Assembly (NCBI GenBank): GCA_013399305.1
Contig: VXAI01000183.1
Coordinates: 785,307-849,306, forward strand
DNA: 64,000 nt
Direction: 5' to 3'
DNA from: Rostratula benghalensis
Taxonomy: Eukaryota > Chordata > Aves > Charadriiformes > Rostratulidae
A program made the position numbers and the translations under genes. The first letter of the stretch is position 1; every line of letters begins with the position of its first letter. Of the stretch, positions 24,441-35,628 are shown in pieces. The notes beneath the pieces are model-generated. The model did no database searches. It saw nothing but the letters and a program-made list of their open reading frames with translations, and was not told the DNA's origin.

Positions 24441-27400
24441 TTGCTCCAGTTGGAGCAACAGCTAAGAGTCTGGGTTTAACGTCCGCAGATCATGGCTTAC
24501 TGGTTGATCCTTTGACTTTCAAATCTTAAATTAATCTTTCTTTGTGGTGAAGAAAAAGAAAAAAACAAAACCACCACACTTTAAAAATAGAGTGATTTAA
24601 TTTTAGTCGCATGGCATATCCAGTTAACTCCTTTAAAGTCTTCAACCTTCATCTCCAACACATATTCAGTGACAAAATGGGTACCCTAAAAAGGTCACCA
24701 AGATACCATTCCCTCTACCCTGCCTGCCATAACACAAAGCATGCTGGAGCAATAAGAGTTATTAAAATATCAAAACTGGGCTTTCCATTATCAACAGCCC
24801 ATTCAGGATCACATTGGAATAGGCGCTTATTAGGGAGGCAGGTGGTTAATTAAGCATCAGTTCACAGTATGTCCTTAAAAGACTGAGCCTAGGGGTAGGA
24901 ATGAACTTGCAAGAGGAGTTATCACTGGATTAACACCGCCAAAGAAAAAAAAAAAAATCCAAAAAAACAACCCACCAACCTGGGGGAGGGTGCTGAAAAT
25001 TATATGCACTGAAAACTCCGGGTATATTGTAAATCAACATTTTGTTTTCCAAAGGCCGTTATCACTCAGAAAATCCACCAGCAGCAGTCACATCCAACAT
25101 TATCCCAGGAATAATGACAATATCAGTATTCAGACTCCCATCTTCAAAAGGCAACTAGAAATAACAGCAAGACAGGTCTCTAGGGTACCCTTGACACACA
25201 TTTTAAGTGGCCTTCTAATAAGAGTTTACAAGCATAAAACACCACCCTTCCTTCCAGCCCAGCCATACCTAGAAAAATCTTCAGCCTGACCAATTCCCTC
25301 CTCTTTCAAGCTTCTTGGAAACAGAAACTTCAGCCATGACCACGTCAGCCTGCCAACAGCACCAGTGTTTCATCAGCTTGGGCAAGAAGCAGGAGGTGGC
25401 AGAGTGAGGATGAAGTGCAAAGGCCGGGTAGTCAGCAAATTACTCGTGGATGAAGCCACTTTCCCCCTCCCTTTTGTTTTCTTCAAAAGAAAACCCATAG
25501 CAAACCCCACCTGGCAAGTATATCTATGCCATAAAAACAAGAATCCCAACCTGCAGGGAGACTTAAGGGACTTCCAAAGCACTAGGAGAATAAATCTGGC
25601 ACATCCTGCCCCATGACCGTGTTTAAAGACTCGGTGTCCCATGGTGTGGTGATAGGGAGAGGTGAGTTTCTTATATCTGACCAAGCACAATTCCTTCTTC
25701 ATTAGCAGCAAACCATGTCATGTTTGAAACAGTTTTATGGTCTAATAAACACGCCTTGATTTTATTGACTTGTCTTTAATTCTTTCAGCATGTATCTAAG
25801 GGAACAAACTGTCCTTTAAACACTTAAAATTATGGCTTTATTCCACTTAAGGAAAATACTAACATAAAAATTTTACTAAGGGACAATCCAGTAAAACACC
25901 TTAAGACAATTACTCTTAATGAAACACAAAGATGACCAACAGCTACTGATTGCTTCCATTACAAAAGCCATTATAAATTCACTGTCTCACAGAAAAACTT
26001 TTCAACTCTTTTTGAAGATTTTAACCAAACCATAATTGCAAACCTGATTTTTATTTTATTGCATTCAAAGCTGATTGCACTTTTTGATGGACTTCATAAT
26101 GTTCCAAAAATAGCATAAATGCTTTCTAAGATGTGGCTTTGAGAAACTTATTGGGACTGGCAACTTATTTTTCAAATTATCATTCATGGATCTATTTTCA
26201 ACACCCTCTTTCTCAGTCCATTAAGTGTATTTCTGCAGCCTTCATCTGCAAACCACAGTAAAAGGTTGTGTCTGACCCTGCTCCAGAGGAGCAATGCTCT
26301 CCTGCTTCCAGTTAGCAGTATAACCACAAACGTGGTTTTTATTTCTTCTTTAAGTTTCTGGAAATACAGAAATGTGGACTTTCCAATATACTGTAATTGC
26401 TGCTCTTCCACCACCCCCCCCCCCCTTTCTTTTCTCTTCATCACACGCATTTATCCCAGTCAGAGCTACAGGTATTTCAGTGTGTTTTAGCTTTTGCATT
26501 TCTTGATGCAAGCTCTCCCTTGGGAATCCAGTTCCCACACTTTCATTTTTCAAACTAAAAATGATGGGGAGTAAGAAGATAACTCTCTTGGACCTGGTAA
26601 AAACCTGCAGAGATTTCTGTTTCAAGCAATTGTTTCATTCATATTCAGCATGGGCCTGTAACTATAAAGATGAAACCTTAGGTTGTTACTTTAAGGTAAA
26701 TTATTAATTCATTTTCTTGGCCCTCACAACAAAAAAACAGATTATTCCAACTGGGTCTTGCTAGAAACTTGACAGGAGCTGACATCCAGAGACAAAGGCT
26801 GACAGACTTCAGGAAAAAACCAAAAAACCTTATCCATTGAAGTCAATGGAAGAGTTGGGTGTTTTGCCTGTCAGACCAACTCATAAAAGCCTCCATCATA
26901 AACAAATAAAAGATAAGCAGCAACACAAGAGCGAGCCCTGTCCTTTGATAACCTTCTTTTAGCACTAAATTCACCAAAGTAAACCTCCAAAGAGCAAAAG
27001 AAAGATAATGCTCCAATAGTAGCAACTAGGACAGGTGGTACAGGAAAAATGATGCAAAAAAGCCATTACAATATATAAGATTTTAATCTCTTATTTATGA
27101 TTCTTCCATAAAGTTTATTATAAGTCATTATATACATCTCAAAGTATCTCCTCACAAAGTGGCATTTACAATGTAACCATAGCAAAATAATTCTGCACAG
27201 AACAATTTGCAAAATATCACATCAAAGGTAATGTAGGAGTACAACATAATTGTAGCAATTTCACCATATTAATACTATACTGCTTATACTTTGGGCCCCC
27301 AAGCAAAATAACTTTACAGGCAGAATAGGTAGGCAAAAATACTTATCTGCGTTTATATCATTTTATCTCAGTTAGATCTGCATGGAACAGAGTGTGAAAT

Positions 27401-27514
27401 ATATAAAGTACATTCAACATGACTAGTGGGTCCCACTACCTTTTTTCCCCCCCAGTGAAATCTCAGGAGATTTTTGTTACAGAATTCAAAGGTCCAAATC
27501 CTGCTTTATATCTT
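24441..27514. other. Unique non-coding sequence
   Basis: No repeat family is called with confidence. It contains a poly-C run (26414-26425) and the near-palindromic CCATTGAAGTCAATGG at 26834-26849, which may belong to an old dispersed repeat. The frames at 25365-25711 overlap on opposite strands and have no domains. Confidence 0.5.
26414..26425. repeat. Poly-C tract (12)
   Basis: Twelve consecutive C on the plus strand, followed by a T-rich pyrimidine tract. It is the counterpart of the G12 tract at 13548. Confidence 0.85.
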
Positions 27515-27582
27515 AAAAAAAAACAAACAAAAAACCCCCACAAAACAAAACAGAACACCCCAAAAAACAAACCCCAAAATCA
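27515..27582. repeat. A/C-rich low-complexity tract
   Basis: An irregular mixture of AAAAAC, AAAC and ACCCC units with no G or T except a single G. Similar tracts occur at 29328-29400, 33138-33170 and 55681-55758. Confidence 0.85.
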
Positions 27583-28210
27583 ACTAATCTGTAAAAAAAC
27601 CACTAAAATTCTTCTGAAAACACTATGCAGAACAATTTATTACTGAAATGTCTATTATTCCTATTCCATACTAACAAATCTTTCAACTCTGCGAGAGAGA
27701 TTGAAAGCAGCCCTGAAAATAATTTATTTAATGTCAGAATGAAAAGGAGAGCAAGGGGAAGATAAAAATAGCTTAGGACTAAATTTGCACTAAGCATAAC
27801 ATGAAAGTTTTCCTCTAGACCTGCAGAGCTTTCTAAGTTGGTCTGTTTCAGGGACATTCATCTAACCAAATATGAGGCCCTATGGGAACTCTGAGGAGAT
27901 TAAAAAGAAATAATGAAGGCATAATTGTGGGCTAGCTGGGAATAGTTCTTTCTCCTCCTCAGCATATGGAGAAGTGTGTCAGTCAGATGGTGCACACTGG
28001 AAGGTATAATACCTAGGGGGTTTGAGCGGCTGATGCTTCTTTATCTCTTCGTTTTGCTTTCAAATTTCTTTTTTCATCTGTTATTTAAAGAGATACCAGG
28101 GCTCAAGGTATCCTCTATGGGTTTCTCTTGCTACTGGTTTTTCCCCCCAACCCCCCTTTTTGCTCAAGGTGGGAAACTGAAGATCCACATTCATTTATAC
28201 ATTGAAAATT

Positions 28211-28433
28211 AATTCATATCCTGTCCTTACAGGTGAAACATACCTGCTCCAACAAATGGATCAGAAATTATGAAGTCACCTATCGAATGCTATTACACCT
28301 TTCTAAGCAGATTAAAAAAAGGCAAAAACAATGCTGCAGACAAGCACTTTTGATAGTACTCTTTCATCTTCTTACATCTATTAGTTCTTCCATATGGCCT
28401 TTGCTGGACATAAATCGCTTCTACTGTGTTTAA
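28211..28433 (+). other. Open frame starting at an acceptor-like site
   Basis: The pyrimidine-rich CATATCCTGTCCTTACAG is an acceptable 3' splice site, with AG at 28231-28232. The frame beginning right after it stays open for 66 codons to the TAA at 28431-28433. The peptide is Lys/Arg-rich in its first half (KQIKKRQKQCCRQA) and hydrophobic in its second. It matches no family I know. If real it would be a terminal coding exon, but a chance frame is more likely. Confidence 0.12.
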
Positions 28434-28439
28434 ACTCCA

Positions 28440-28620
28440 ACTTTCAAATCTATCATTTTCCATCTGACAAACAAAACAGCTACGTGGTGAATGTAGACAG
28501 AGAGATTAAACTGGCAACGTTATTAATGCCATCTTAATTGAACCTCGCTGCTCATGCGCTTCTATCTACCAGATTTGCATGCAGAAACATTTTTGAGAAC
28601 ACATGTAATAACTGAAATAC
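28440..28620. promoter_or_regulatory. Candidate conserved non-coding stretch
   Basis: A compact repeat-free segment with CpGs (CTACGTGGTG, CAACGTTATT, CTCATGCGC), TTAATTGAAC, and an octamer-type ATTTGCATGC at about 28573. The texture is enhancer-like, but conservation is unknown. Confidence 0.2.
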
Positions 28621-28649
28621 CAAATCACCTCCGAGAAAGATCAAATTCT

Positions 28650-28668
28650 AAAAAAAAAAAAAAAAAAA
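28650..28668. repeat. PolyA tract (19)
   Basis: Nineteen A followed by G-A5. No upstream retrocopy is recognised. Confidence 0.9.
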
Positions 28669-29327
28669 GAAAAAAGGTCAGGAGTTTCCAAGAGCAAATG
28701 ACACTGGTAAAACTTTGTGTCCAAATGAGCTCTGATTACAAATAGTATGTAAAATTATGAGAAGCAGACTATTAGTCCAAAATTCTGTTTCCATGCACGT
28801 AGCCCAGTAAACTCAGCCCAACTAAAAATATCATCCTGAAAACTCAGCATCAATTCCTCCGTATTATCTTCCCCATCGCCAGCAGTGAAACACCTTTGCC
28901 TATATAATCTTCAGCTGATGTAAAAGATGAGTTGAAGTCCCATTGCAAACAAGGAGATGTAAATCAGAGTGACACATCTTGAGGCAAACTGGTTTGGATC
29001 TACTTTGTGTATCCTTCTGTTCTTCTCCTCATAGAGATTTGAGCTGGCTGCTCCTGCTCTTACGAGACAGAACTACTACACCTCCTCGCATCAGCCAACA
29101 TTTTGTCCTATCCCTCCTGCTGTAATCCAGCAGCTCCTCAGCTCCTTATGACTATTACCCAGGGATTATAACCTGTATTTTGGAACAGATTTTTAGCAAT
29201 CCCACTGTACAAAAAGCATACCTAATCAAAAGTATTTACTCATTTTACCTAAATAGTGCATTGAGGATATATATGTCATTAACAAATACTAAAGATAAGA
29301 GTGGAGCTGACTCAAATTTTCTAGATT

Positions 29328-29400
29328 AAAAAAAAAAAACACAACACAACCCACCCACAAAACCAACCACACAACAACCAAACAAACCATTAACCACCAA
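29328..29400. repeat. A/C-rich low-complexity tract
   Basis: PolyA (12), then AAC, CCACC and CCAAAC units over about 70 bases, with almost no G. The AAC/ACC units are irregular, so it is not a clean microsatellite. Confidence 0.85.
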
Positions 29401-29588
29401 GCTGCAGTCCCTTTTCTTCTACTGCTCAGTGAACATCTCTTTAGCCAAAACAGAAAACACTTTCTCAGAGCAAAACCAAACAAACCAACTGACCCTCAAG
29501 ACAGAATATTTTCTTGAGATTTGAGAAAGAAAGGGTAGCATCTGTCTCATATTCGACAAAACACAATGTTAAAACCAGTTAATACCTC
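29401..29588. other. Unique non-coding sequence
   Basis: A short unique spacer between the A/C-rich tract and the CR1 tail. Nothing recognised. Confidence 0.6.
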
Positions 29589-29642
29589 CAGGATGATGAT
29601 CTTAAAGGTCCCTTCTAACCTACTTAACTAATTCTATGATTG
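29589..29642 (+). repeat. CR1 LINE 3'-terminal fragment
   Basis: About 54 bases with CAGGATGATGATCTTAAAGG, CCCTTCTAACC and the terminal AATTCTATGATTG. This is only the last part of the CR1 3' untranslated region, i.e. an extremely 5'-truncated insertion or a relic. Confidence 0.8.
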
Positions 29643-32600
29643 ACTTCTCCAAACCTCATGGAAAAAAACCAATGACTCACTAACTTATTACTACCTGGAT
29701 GCCATTCAGCTAATGGCCAAGAAATACCACTTGGAAAATTCAGATATTTCTGAAAGAGTTGTAGGTTGAGAATATTTATAATATGTGAGCTAACGCTCTG
29801 CTATGAGTATGCAAGCCTTTTTGCAATGTCTATAGGAGGAAACTGAGGTACTCATATGAATTAAGGACATAGATTTATAGGTATTCTGTGATTATTTCTT
29901 TGGCAGATATACATATCTGTCTCCTTTTTGTGGCCACAATCATGAAATGAGGCTACAGACCATATTGCCTTCTACCCAGTTTGGAAGAAGGAGGTTTCAA
30001 TCTTGCTCTGGGCTGGTAGGCCTGTGTTTGACCCTACTTTCATGTTGAACGGGCATTTAGCCTGAATCATAACCTGGTCGTTCATTTGTAGAGCTTCCAA
30101 AAATATATTTGAGCCCACTTATGAAAATTAAGCAGAGCAACAAAATTATTAATAATTGCTAGAAAAAAAAGGCAGGAACTAGTGGAGATTAAAAGAAGAT
30201 GATGTATTAGACTAGAAAGAGCTAGTCTCCAGAAATTATCCTCATTTTTTTTTAAGTTGAAATGGGTGAAAGTATTTTACAAAAGTTGTTTTTAATGAGA
30301 CATTTTCTCTACATCATATCAGGACAGAACTGTGAACTTTTTTTTTTTTAATGGAATTACTTGACAAACTGATCAGTGCCATATCACTGCCTCCAGACAC
30401 AGTTCTTTTAATGATGTCCAAACTACTTAACTATTAAAATGAAATTGTGAGCCAGCACAGTAGGAAGTAGATTGAGCAAGCTGAAGATCAAAGAAGATAC
30501 CATCACTGTGGCCTTTGTGTGCTCACTGTAGGTTTGCTCTAACTGAAGGGTAAAGTAGTAGTGAATTGAATTATATTGGGCTGGTTCTATACCAGAGCAT
30601 TGAAAGCAACATAAAAGAAGGGTCAAATAAAATAGTACAAGCCTACCTACCCTGGGCAAGATTAAAACCAATTTTATAATGCCATGAGCCATTTTATCAC
30701 TTCATGTGATGGTGGGACTGTAAACACAAACCACAGCAAATTATTTATTGTTTTGTACATGTGCTCTACACACATATTTATAGGCATGTTTGCTGTGATA
30801 TTGGGTACACACTTCCAGTCCTGCCAGTCTGCTTTCTTTGTGCATCAATAATACTGCCCGAGAGATATGTTGAGTTTGGGTTGCTTTTAAAAGAAAGTCT
30901 ATAGAAGAAAGTCATGGCAAACAGCAATATTCCTTCTCTGCTTTCATAGCTTGATTCATAATAAATTTGGGCACAACTTGTTTTCTTGGTACTACCAATA
31001 GTTTATCGAGTTGCTGAGAGAGCAGCATGCCAGCACAGGGTTTCTGACTATCTCTACCCAAAAACCAGCATATCTGTTGAAGAAATACCATCTAAAGTAC
31101 TGTATCCATAAACTAGGGTGCATATTTCTTTACCTAAAAGAAAAAAAAAAAATCACAAGCATCACCAGCTGGGTCTTACAGCCCTAAATGAACTGGTTGT
31201 ATTTGAAAGCTCAACTATTGTGCATATGTAATGCATGAAGAGGAAAAATATAATCTTTCCATGATATTTCTGCTATCTACTCATTTTATCTTGTGTATTA
31301 GCTATGGGTTGGCTCACCACTGGAGCAGACAGGGAACAGCAGTGCTAACCAACTCCACTCCATGGTGCACTGGTCCAGCCTCAAGCTGGATCAGGGATAG
31401 ATGAAAAAAACCATGGTATTTTTACTGGATTTTCCTTTTACACCACAGCACTGTCAAGGTGTGAGCACCCCACTTGAAGAGCTTAACTTAGCTAGTACTG
31501 ACAATAAGACTAAATCATACAAGATACACAATGCATCTACACAGCTTGAGCTTTGAGTAACTCAAACACAGAATGCAGCCCAATGGACAATGATGCAAGA
31601 AAACAGCCAATGCTCGTTAACTTAAAGAGCTACATTTAAGTATTATGGATTTCTACATCCTCCAACATCAAAAATATTGTTATTTTTTGTTGGTTTACTT
31701 ACTGTGAACTTGCACTGCCTGTGGTTATTTTCAGCTGCCCTTAGACTCTCTTTGACAACACCAGGCAAAGCACTGACCAGAGTGCAGAAGAGGTTGTCAA
31801 AGTTGCAGGGCAAAGCTGATTTACTACTTACCTTTGCATTTTATTCTACAACCTCCCCTTCTACAGAAGTGGTCCATTACACATATACACAGTATAGATA
31901 TGCAAGCACATAGAGCTTCTGCTGCAATTAAAATATTTAAATGAAATGTAAATAAATTTTAAATATTAGGAAGAAGTTACAGGTGCTCAGGGAGAAGTTA
32001 TTTGTATTTTATGGGATTCATTTTCCGCACAGTATGTGTAGGGAATTAGCTACAAAACTTTCCATTTTTACTCCAAGAAGTTTAATTCTCCTTGTGTTGT
32101 TAAGAAGATTTACCTCTCTGTGTTGTTTTAATATTTAAAATATCAGAGAGCTGATTTGGCAGGGGAAGAGGGAGCAAAGTCTCAGGATATTTTGGATAAG
32201 AAACAACAGAATGTTTGTATCCAGTACAGGTGTCTAGGGGCTACGGGGGTCAGTCCATCCAAGACTGTCACCTCACAGAGGGTGAGCTTGGGCAGGTCCA
32301 ACAGGGGCAACAAGGGGAAAAGGATAGAGCTGTACTCCTGCAACCACATTGTATGGCAAAGAGTGACCAGAAGCCCGACCAGCCCTAAGAGGAGTGGAAC
32401 AACCCTCTCCCCACTTTGATTCCATCAGCCTCCAGCTTAGATGTACAACAGCTCGGTCTCTAAGAAGCCATTGGCATCTCAATAACCTTCTTGTCCCATG
32501 TCACAAAAGGCTTAGCACTCTCTCAAAAGTCCCTCTAGTGAAAAACATAACCAATCAACCCAAAATGTACTGAACACAAAGTACCTTTGCATCCAGTCTA

Positions 32601-33318
32601 TTCTGGGAGTAAGGTTTGTGACCTTAGTCACCCGTAGTGAAATGTGAAATCAAGTTTGAGAGCACGCACAAAAAGATTAGCTAAGCCAGAATTGTACCAT
32701 AGAAAGTTCAACCAAAAACCACATCTCAAACCACTGCTACAGGAAGAACTCACCATGAGGCGAGACAAAACCATGTAAGGCCCCACAGTTAAAGAGTAAC
32801 TATTAGTTTTCCCTAGAAAAAAAAAAGAAAGGCAAATTGGCCCCAGAAATAGAAAAGTCACAGAACAAAAGCTGCCCATGAGCTCTTCCTTTGTGCCTTC
32901 TTTTAGGAGACAAACTCATTTCAAGGCTTGATGAGTTTGTAGTGAATCACTTGGTTAGATCTCAAGCAACAACTCTGATCTAAGAGAATACAAACTTGTG
33001 TGTCGAGGAACCCTTGGATCTTTGGTGATGGAAAAGAGCCCCGAGGCACACAAAACCTTTCTAAAGCTTCTGTGTTTTCAGCCACTTCATAATTTCACAC
33101 AGAGATTTTTAACATACGTTTTTCTGGAAGTCAAAAGGAAAAAAAAAACAAAACCCAAAACAAAAAAACAGAACACTTCTTTTCTACAAATTTTGCAGCC
33201 ATTAATTCACATCAGGAATGAAAATGGTTTCATTAAAAAGACAAATTGAACAGCAGGCGGAACGACCAAGTGGACTATGGTTTAAGTTTTACTATGACAA
33301 TAAGGAGTCAGGGAGCAG
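29643..33318. other. Unique non-coding sequence
   Basis: No interspersed repeat called. It has a poly-T run near 30340, an A-rich run near 31140, and an A/C-rich tract at 33138-33170. The plus-strand frame at 32156-32419 (87 codons) overlaps a minus-strand frame and has no domain. The GC-moderate patch at about 32150-32480 is unexplained. Confidence 0.5.
33138..33170. repeat. A/C-rich low-complexity tract
   Basis: GGAAAAAAAAA followed by AAACCC and CAAAAAAAC units, about 150 bases before the CR1 at 33319. Confidence 0.8.
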
Positions 33319-34259
33319 CAAACCTAGCGCTGCCAAGTCCACCACTAAACCATGGTCCTAGATGCCACATCTACATATCTTTTCAATACCTTCAAGGATG
33401 GCAACTCCACCACTTCCCTGGGCAGCCTGTCCAACACTTGACAACTCTTTCAGCTGGTAGGAAGTTTTTCCTTATATCCATCCCAAACCTCCCCAGCACA
33501 ACTGGAGGCCTTCTCCTCTTATATCACCTGTTACTTGGAAGAAGAGGCCAAACCCACCTTGCTACAATCTCTTTTCAAGCAGTTGTAGAGACCGATAAGG
33601 TCTCCCCTCAGTCTCCTTTTCTTCATGCTGAAAAAACCCAGCTCCCTCAACCACTGCAAACAAGACTTGCTGTCCAGCCTCCTCACCAGCTTTGCTGCTC
33701 TTCTCTGCACCCCAGTATCCCTCATGAAGGGACCCAAACTAAGCAGAGTATTCAAGGTGGGGTCAAACCAGTGCCAAGTACAGGGGGACAATCAGTGCCC
33801 CAGTCCTGCTGACCACTATTCCTGATACAAGCCAGGATGCTGTTGGCCTTCTGGTCACCCAGGAACACTGCTGGTTTATGTTCAGACAGCTGTTGACCAG
33901 CAACCCCCCAGGTCTTTTTCTGCTGGGCAACTTTCCAGCCACTCTGCCCCAAGCCTGTAGTGCTGCATGGGGTTGGTGTGACCCAAGTGCAGGACCCAGC
34001 ACTTGACCTTGTTGAATCTCATCCCACTGGCCCATCAGCCCTGCCGGTCCAGTTCTCTCTGTAAATCCTTCCAGCCCTCAAGCAGATCAACACGCTCTCC
34101 CAACCTGGTGTCACCTGCAAATCTACTGAGGATGCACTGGATCCCCTCATCCAGTTCATTGAAGAAGTTGTTAAACAGAACCAGCCCCAGCACCGAGTCC
34201 TGGGGAACACCACTTGTAACTGGCCACCAACTGGATTTAACTCCCTTCACCAGAGTCTA
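33319..34259 (-). repeat. CR1 LINE, long 5'-truncated copy with decayed RT
   Basis: About 940 bases, reverse strand. At the 3' side it starts CAAACCTAGCGCTGCC and CACCACTAAACCATGG, the same 3'-end type as the fragment at 321. It lacks the last 40 or so bases. On the minus strand the ORF2 remains show, in order, a [11 protein letters not shown] block (residues 12-22 of the 34250-34035 frame), [16 protein letters not shown], and the reverse transcriptase catalytic box as FAGDT at about 34121-34107, where active elements carry two adjacent Asp. Further on, [18 protein letters not shown] marks the ORF2 C-terminus (33531-33791). The frame is split over several shifted pieces, so the element is dead. 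Confidence 0.95.
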
Positions 34260-35520
34260 GGGTATGATCCTCTAAAGAAGATAAACTGCCAACAACTTTG
34301 AAACAGGAGAACTGAAAAAGCAGGATTAAATAGTTGTATGCTAAACCTAATCAAAACACTTAAGCAACAGTGATGAAATTTGATTTGCTCATGTATTTTT
34401 TTTTTATACTTCCATACTATTATACAACCCCCATTTTACCAGAAGATGCAAAACACAAAAAATGGTACCTGCATGCAGAAGGAAGGTAGTTCAGCATATC
34501 CAAATAAAATTTCACCAGAAAAACTTAATTTACAAAATAATTTCATGTTTATAAAACCTTTTAATAAAGGCTCTCATATCTCAGCATAGAAAAAGTTTGG
34601 CAGGAATTAACATAAATACAGAACTAAAACCCAGACAAAACTGGTACATGAAGCAAAAGATGCAGAAGTAGTAAACTGCTGGAAACTAAGTAGTCCTTTT
34701 TATACTTACAACTTCTTTTTTATTTAATATGTCAAAAGAAAGTGTGCTCAGTACTATTTTTTATTTTATTTATGAAAAAAAGCAAAATGAGAAATCAATA
34801 CCATAAAAGTAGATGGTAGAACTAGGACATAGTTGTAAATAAAAAAAAGTTAATGCACTAAAAAAAAAAAAAAAACCCCAAAACTTTAAAACCCTACACT
34901 CCTGTAAAAGCAAAAATAGTTTAGGATTTCTGTCATATCTGACCTATATCTGGGACAAAGTAAGTTAATGACTAATACAGGACACAATTTCATACAGAAT
35001 TAGGTGTAGTACAGTTAATAGCTTTTTGGAAAACTAATTGTATTACAGAAACCTGATCTTTTTAATGAGATTATGAGCTTGGGTGATAAAGGTAATATAG
35101 TGTTTAAGTAACACAGTGAAGCATCTGACTTCCTTACTCGTGATACTATGATTAAGAAACCACAGTGAAGAACAATCAGCCCCACAGACATTAAATGGAT
35201 TAGAAATTGGCTACACCTCAAAACACAGCTGTGAATGGGGTATCCTAATTAAGCAGTTTTAGAGAAACCTTGTAAGAGTGAGGTCTTGACTCTAAACTAT
35301 CAACCAAAAAAGGGAATAAAAAGGTATAATTATGATTTCACCAAATCCGAAAGTTTTGAGGTTGGAGGAAGGGAAATAGTGGTTAGAAAATTTTACTGAT
35401 GTTTAGGGTTTCTGAATTTTTCTGGGAAACCAACCTTTTCGAGACAGGCAAAAAAAGATGCCCAGATGTGTCAAGCCTGAATGGAGCACAGGATACACAC
35501 CAACATTGACATGTGTAGAC
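34260..35520. other. Unique AT-rich sequence
   Basis: Very AT-rich, with a polyA run near 34860-34876. Nothing recognised. Confidence 0.55.
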
Positions 35521-35628
35521 ATACAGCAACTGCTCAAACATTGCACCTGCAGTTCTGGAAGGAGCTCCTCAAAAACAATCAGGAGTAACTGGAAAGTTTT
35601 AGAGAAGACCCATGAGAACAGACAAGTG
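35521..35628 (+). repeat. Possible ancient CR1/L3-type ORF2 relic
   Basis: The order ACTGCTCAAACATTGCACCT, GCAGTTCTGGAAGG, a CTCAAAAACAAT block and GGAAAGTTTTAGAGAAGACC resembles the end of the ORF2 coding region of old CR1-like elements (the segment encoding the '-RRA-' block before the SLEKRR motif). The match is weak and no reading frame is intact. A profile search would be needed. Confidence 0.3.

Larger units (their letters stand above)
27583..29327. other. Unique non-coding sequence
   Basis: Holds the exon-like segment at 28211-28433, a possible conserved stretch at 28440-28620 and a polyA run at 28650-28668. Otherwise nothing is recognised. Confidence 0.5.

Noticed and set aside
33246..33812. 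188-codon plus-strand open frame
   Set aside because: Antisense to the minus-strand CR1; the open frame comes from the complement of the LINE coding region.
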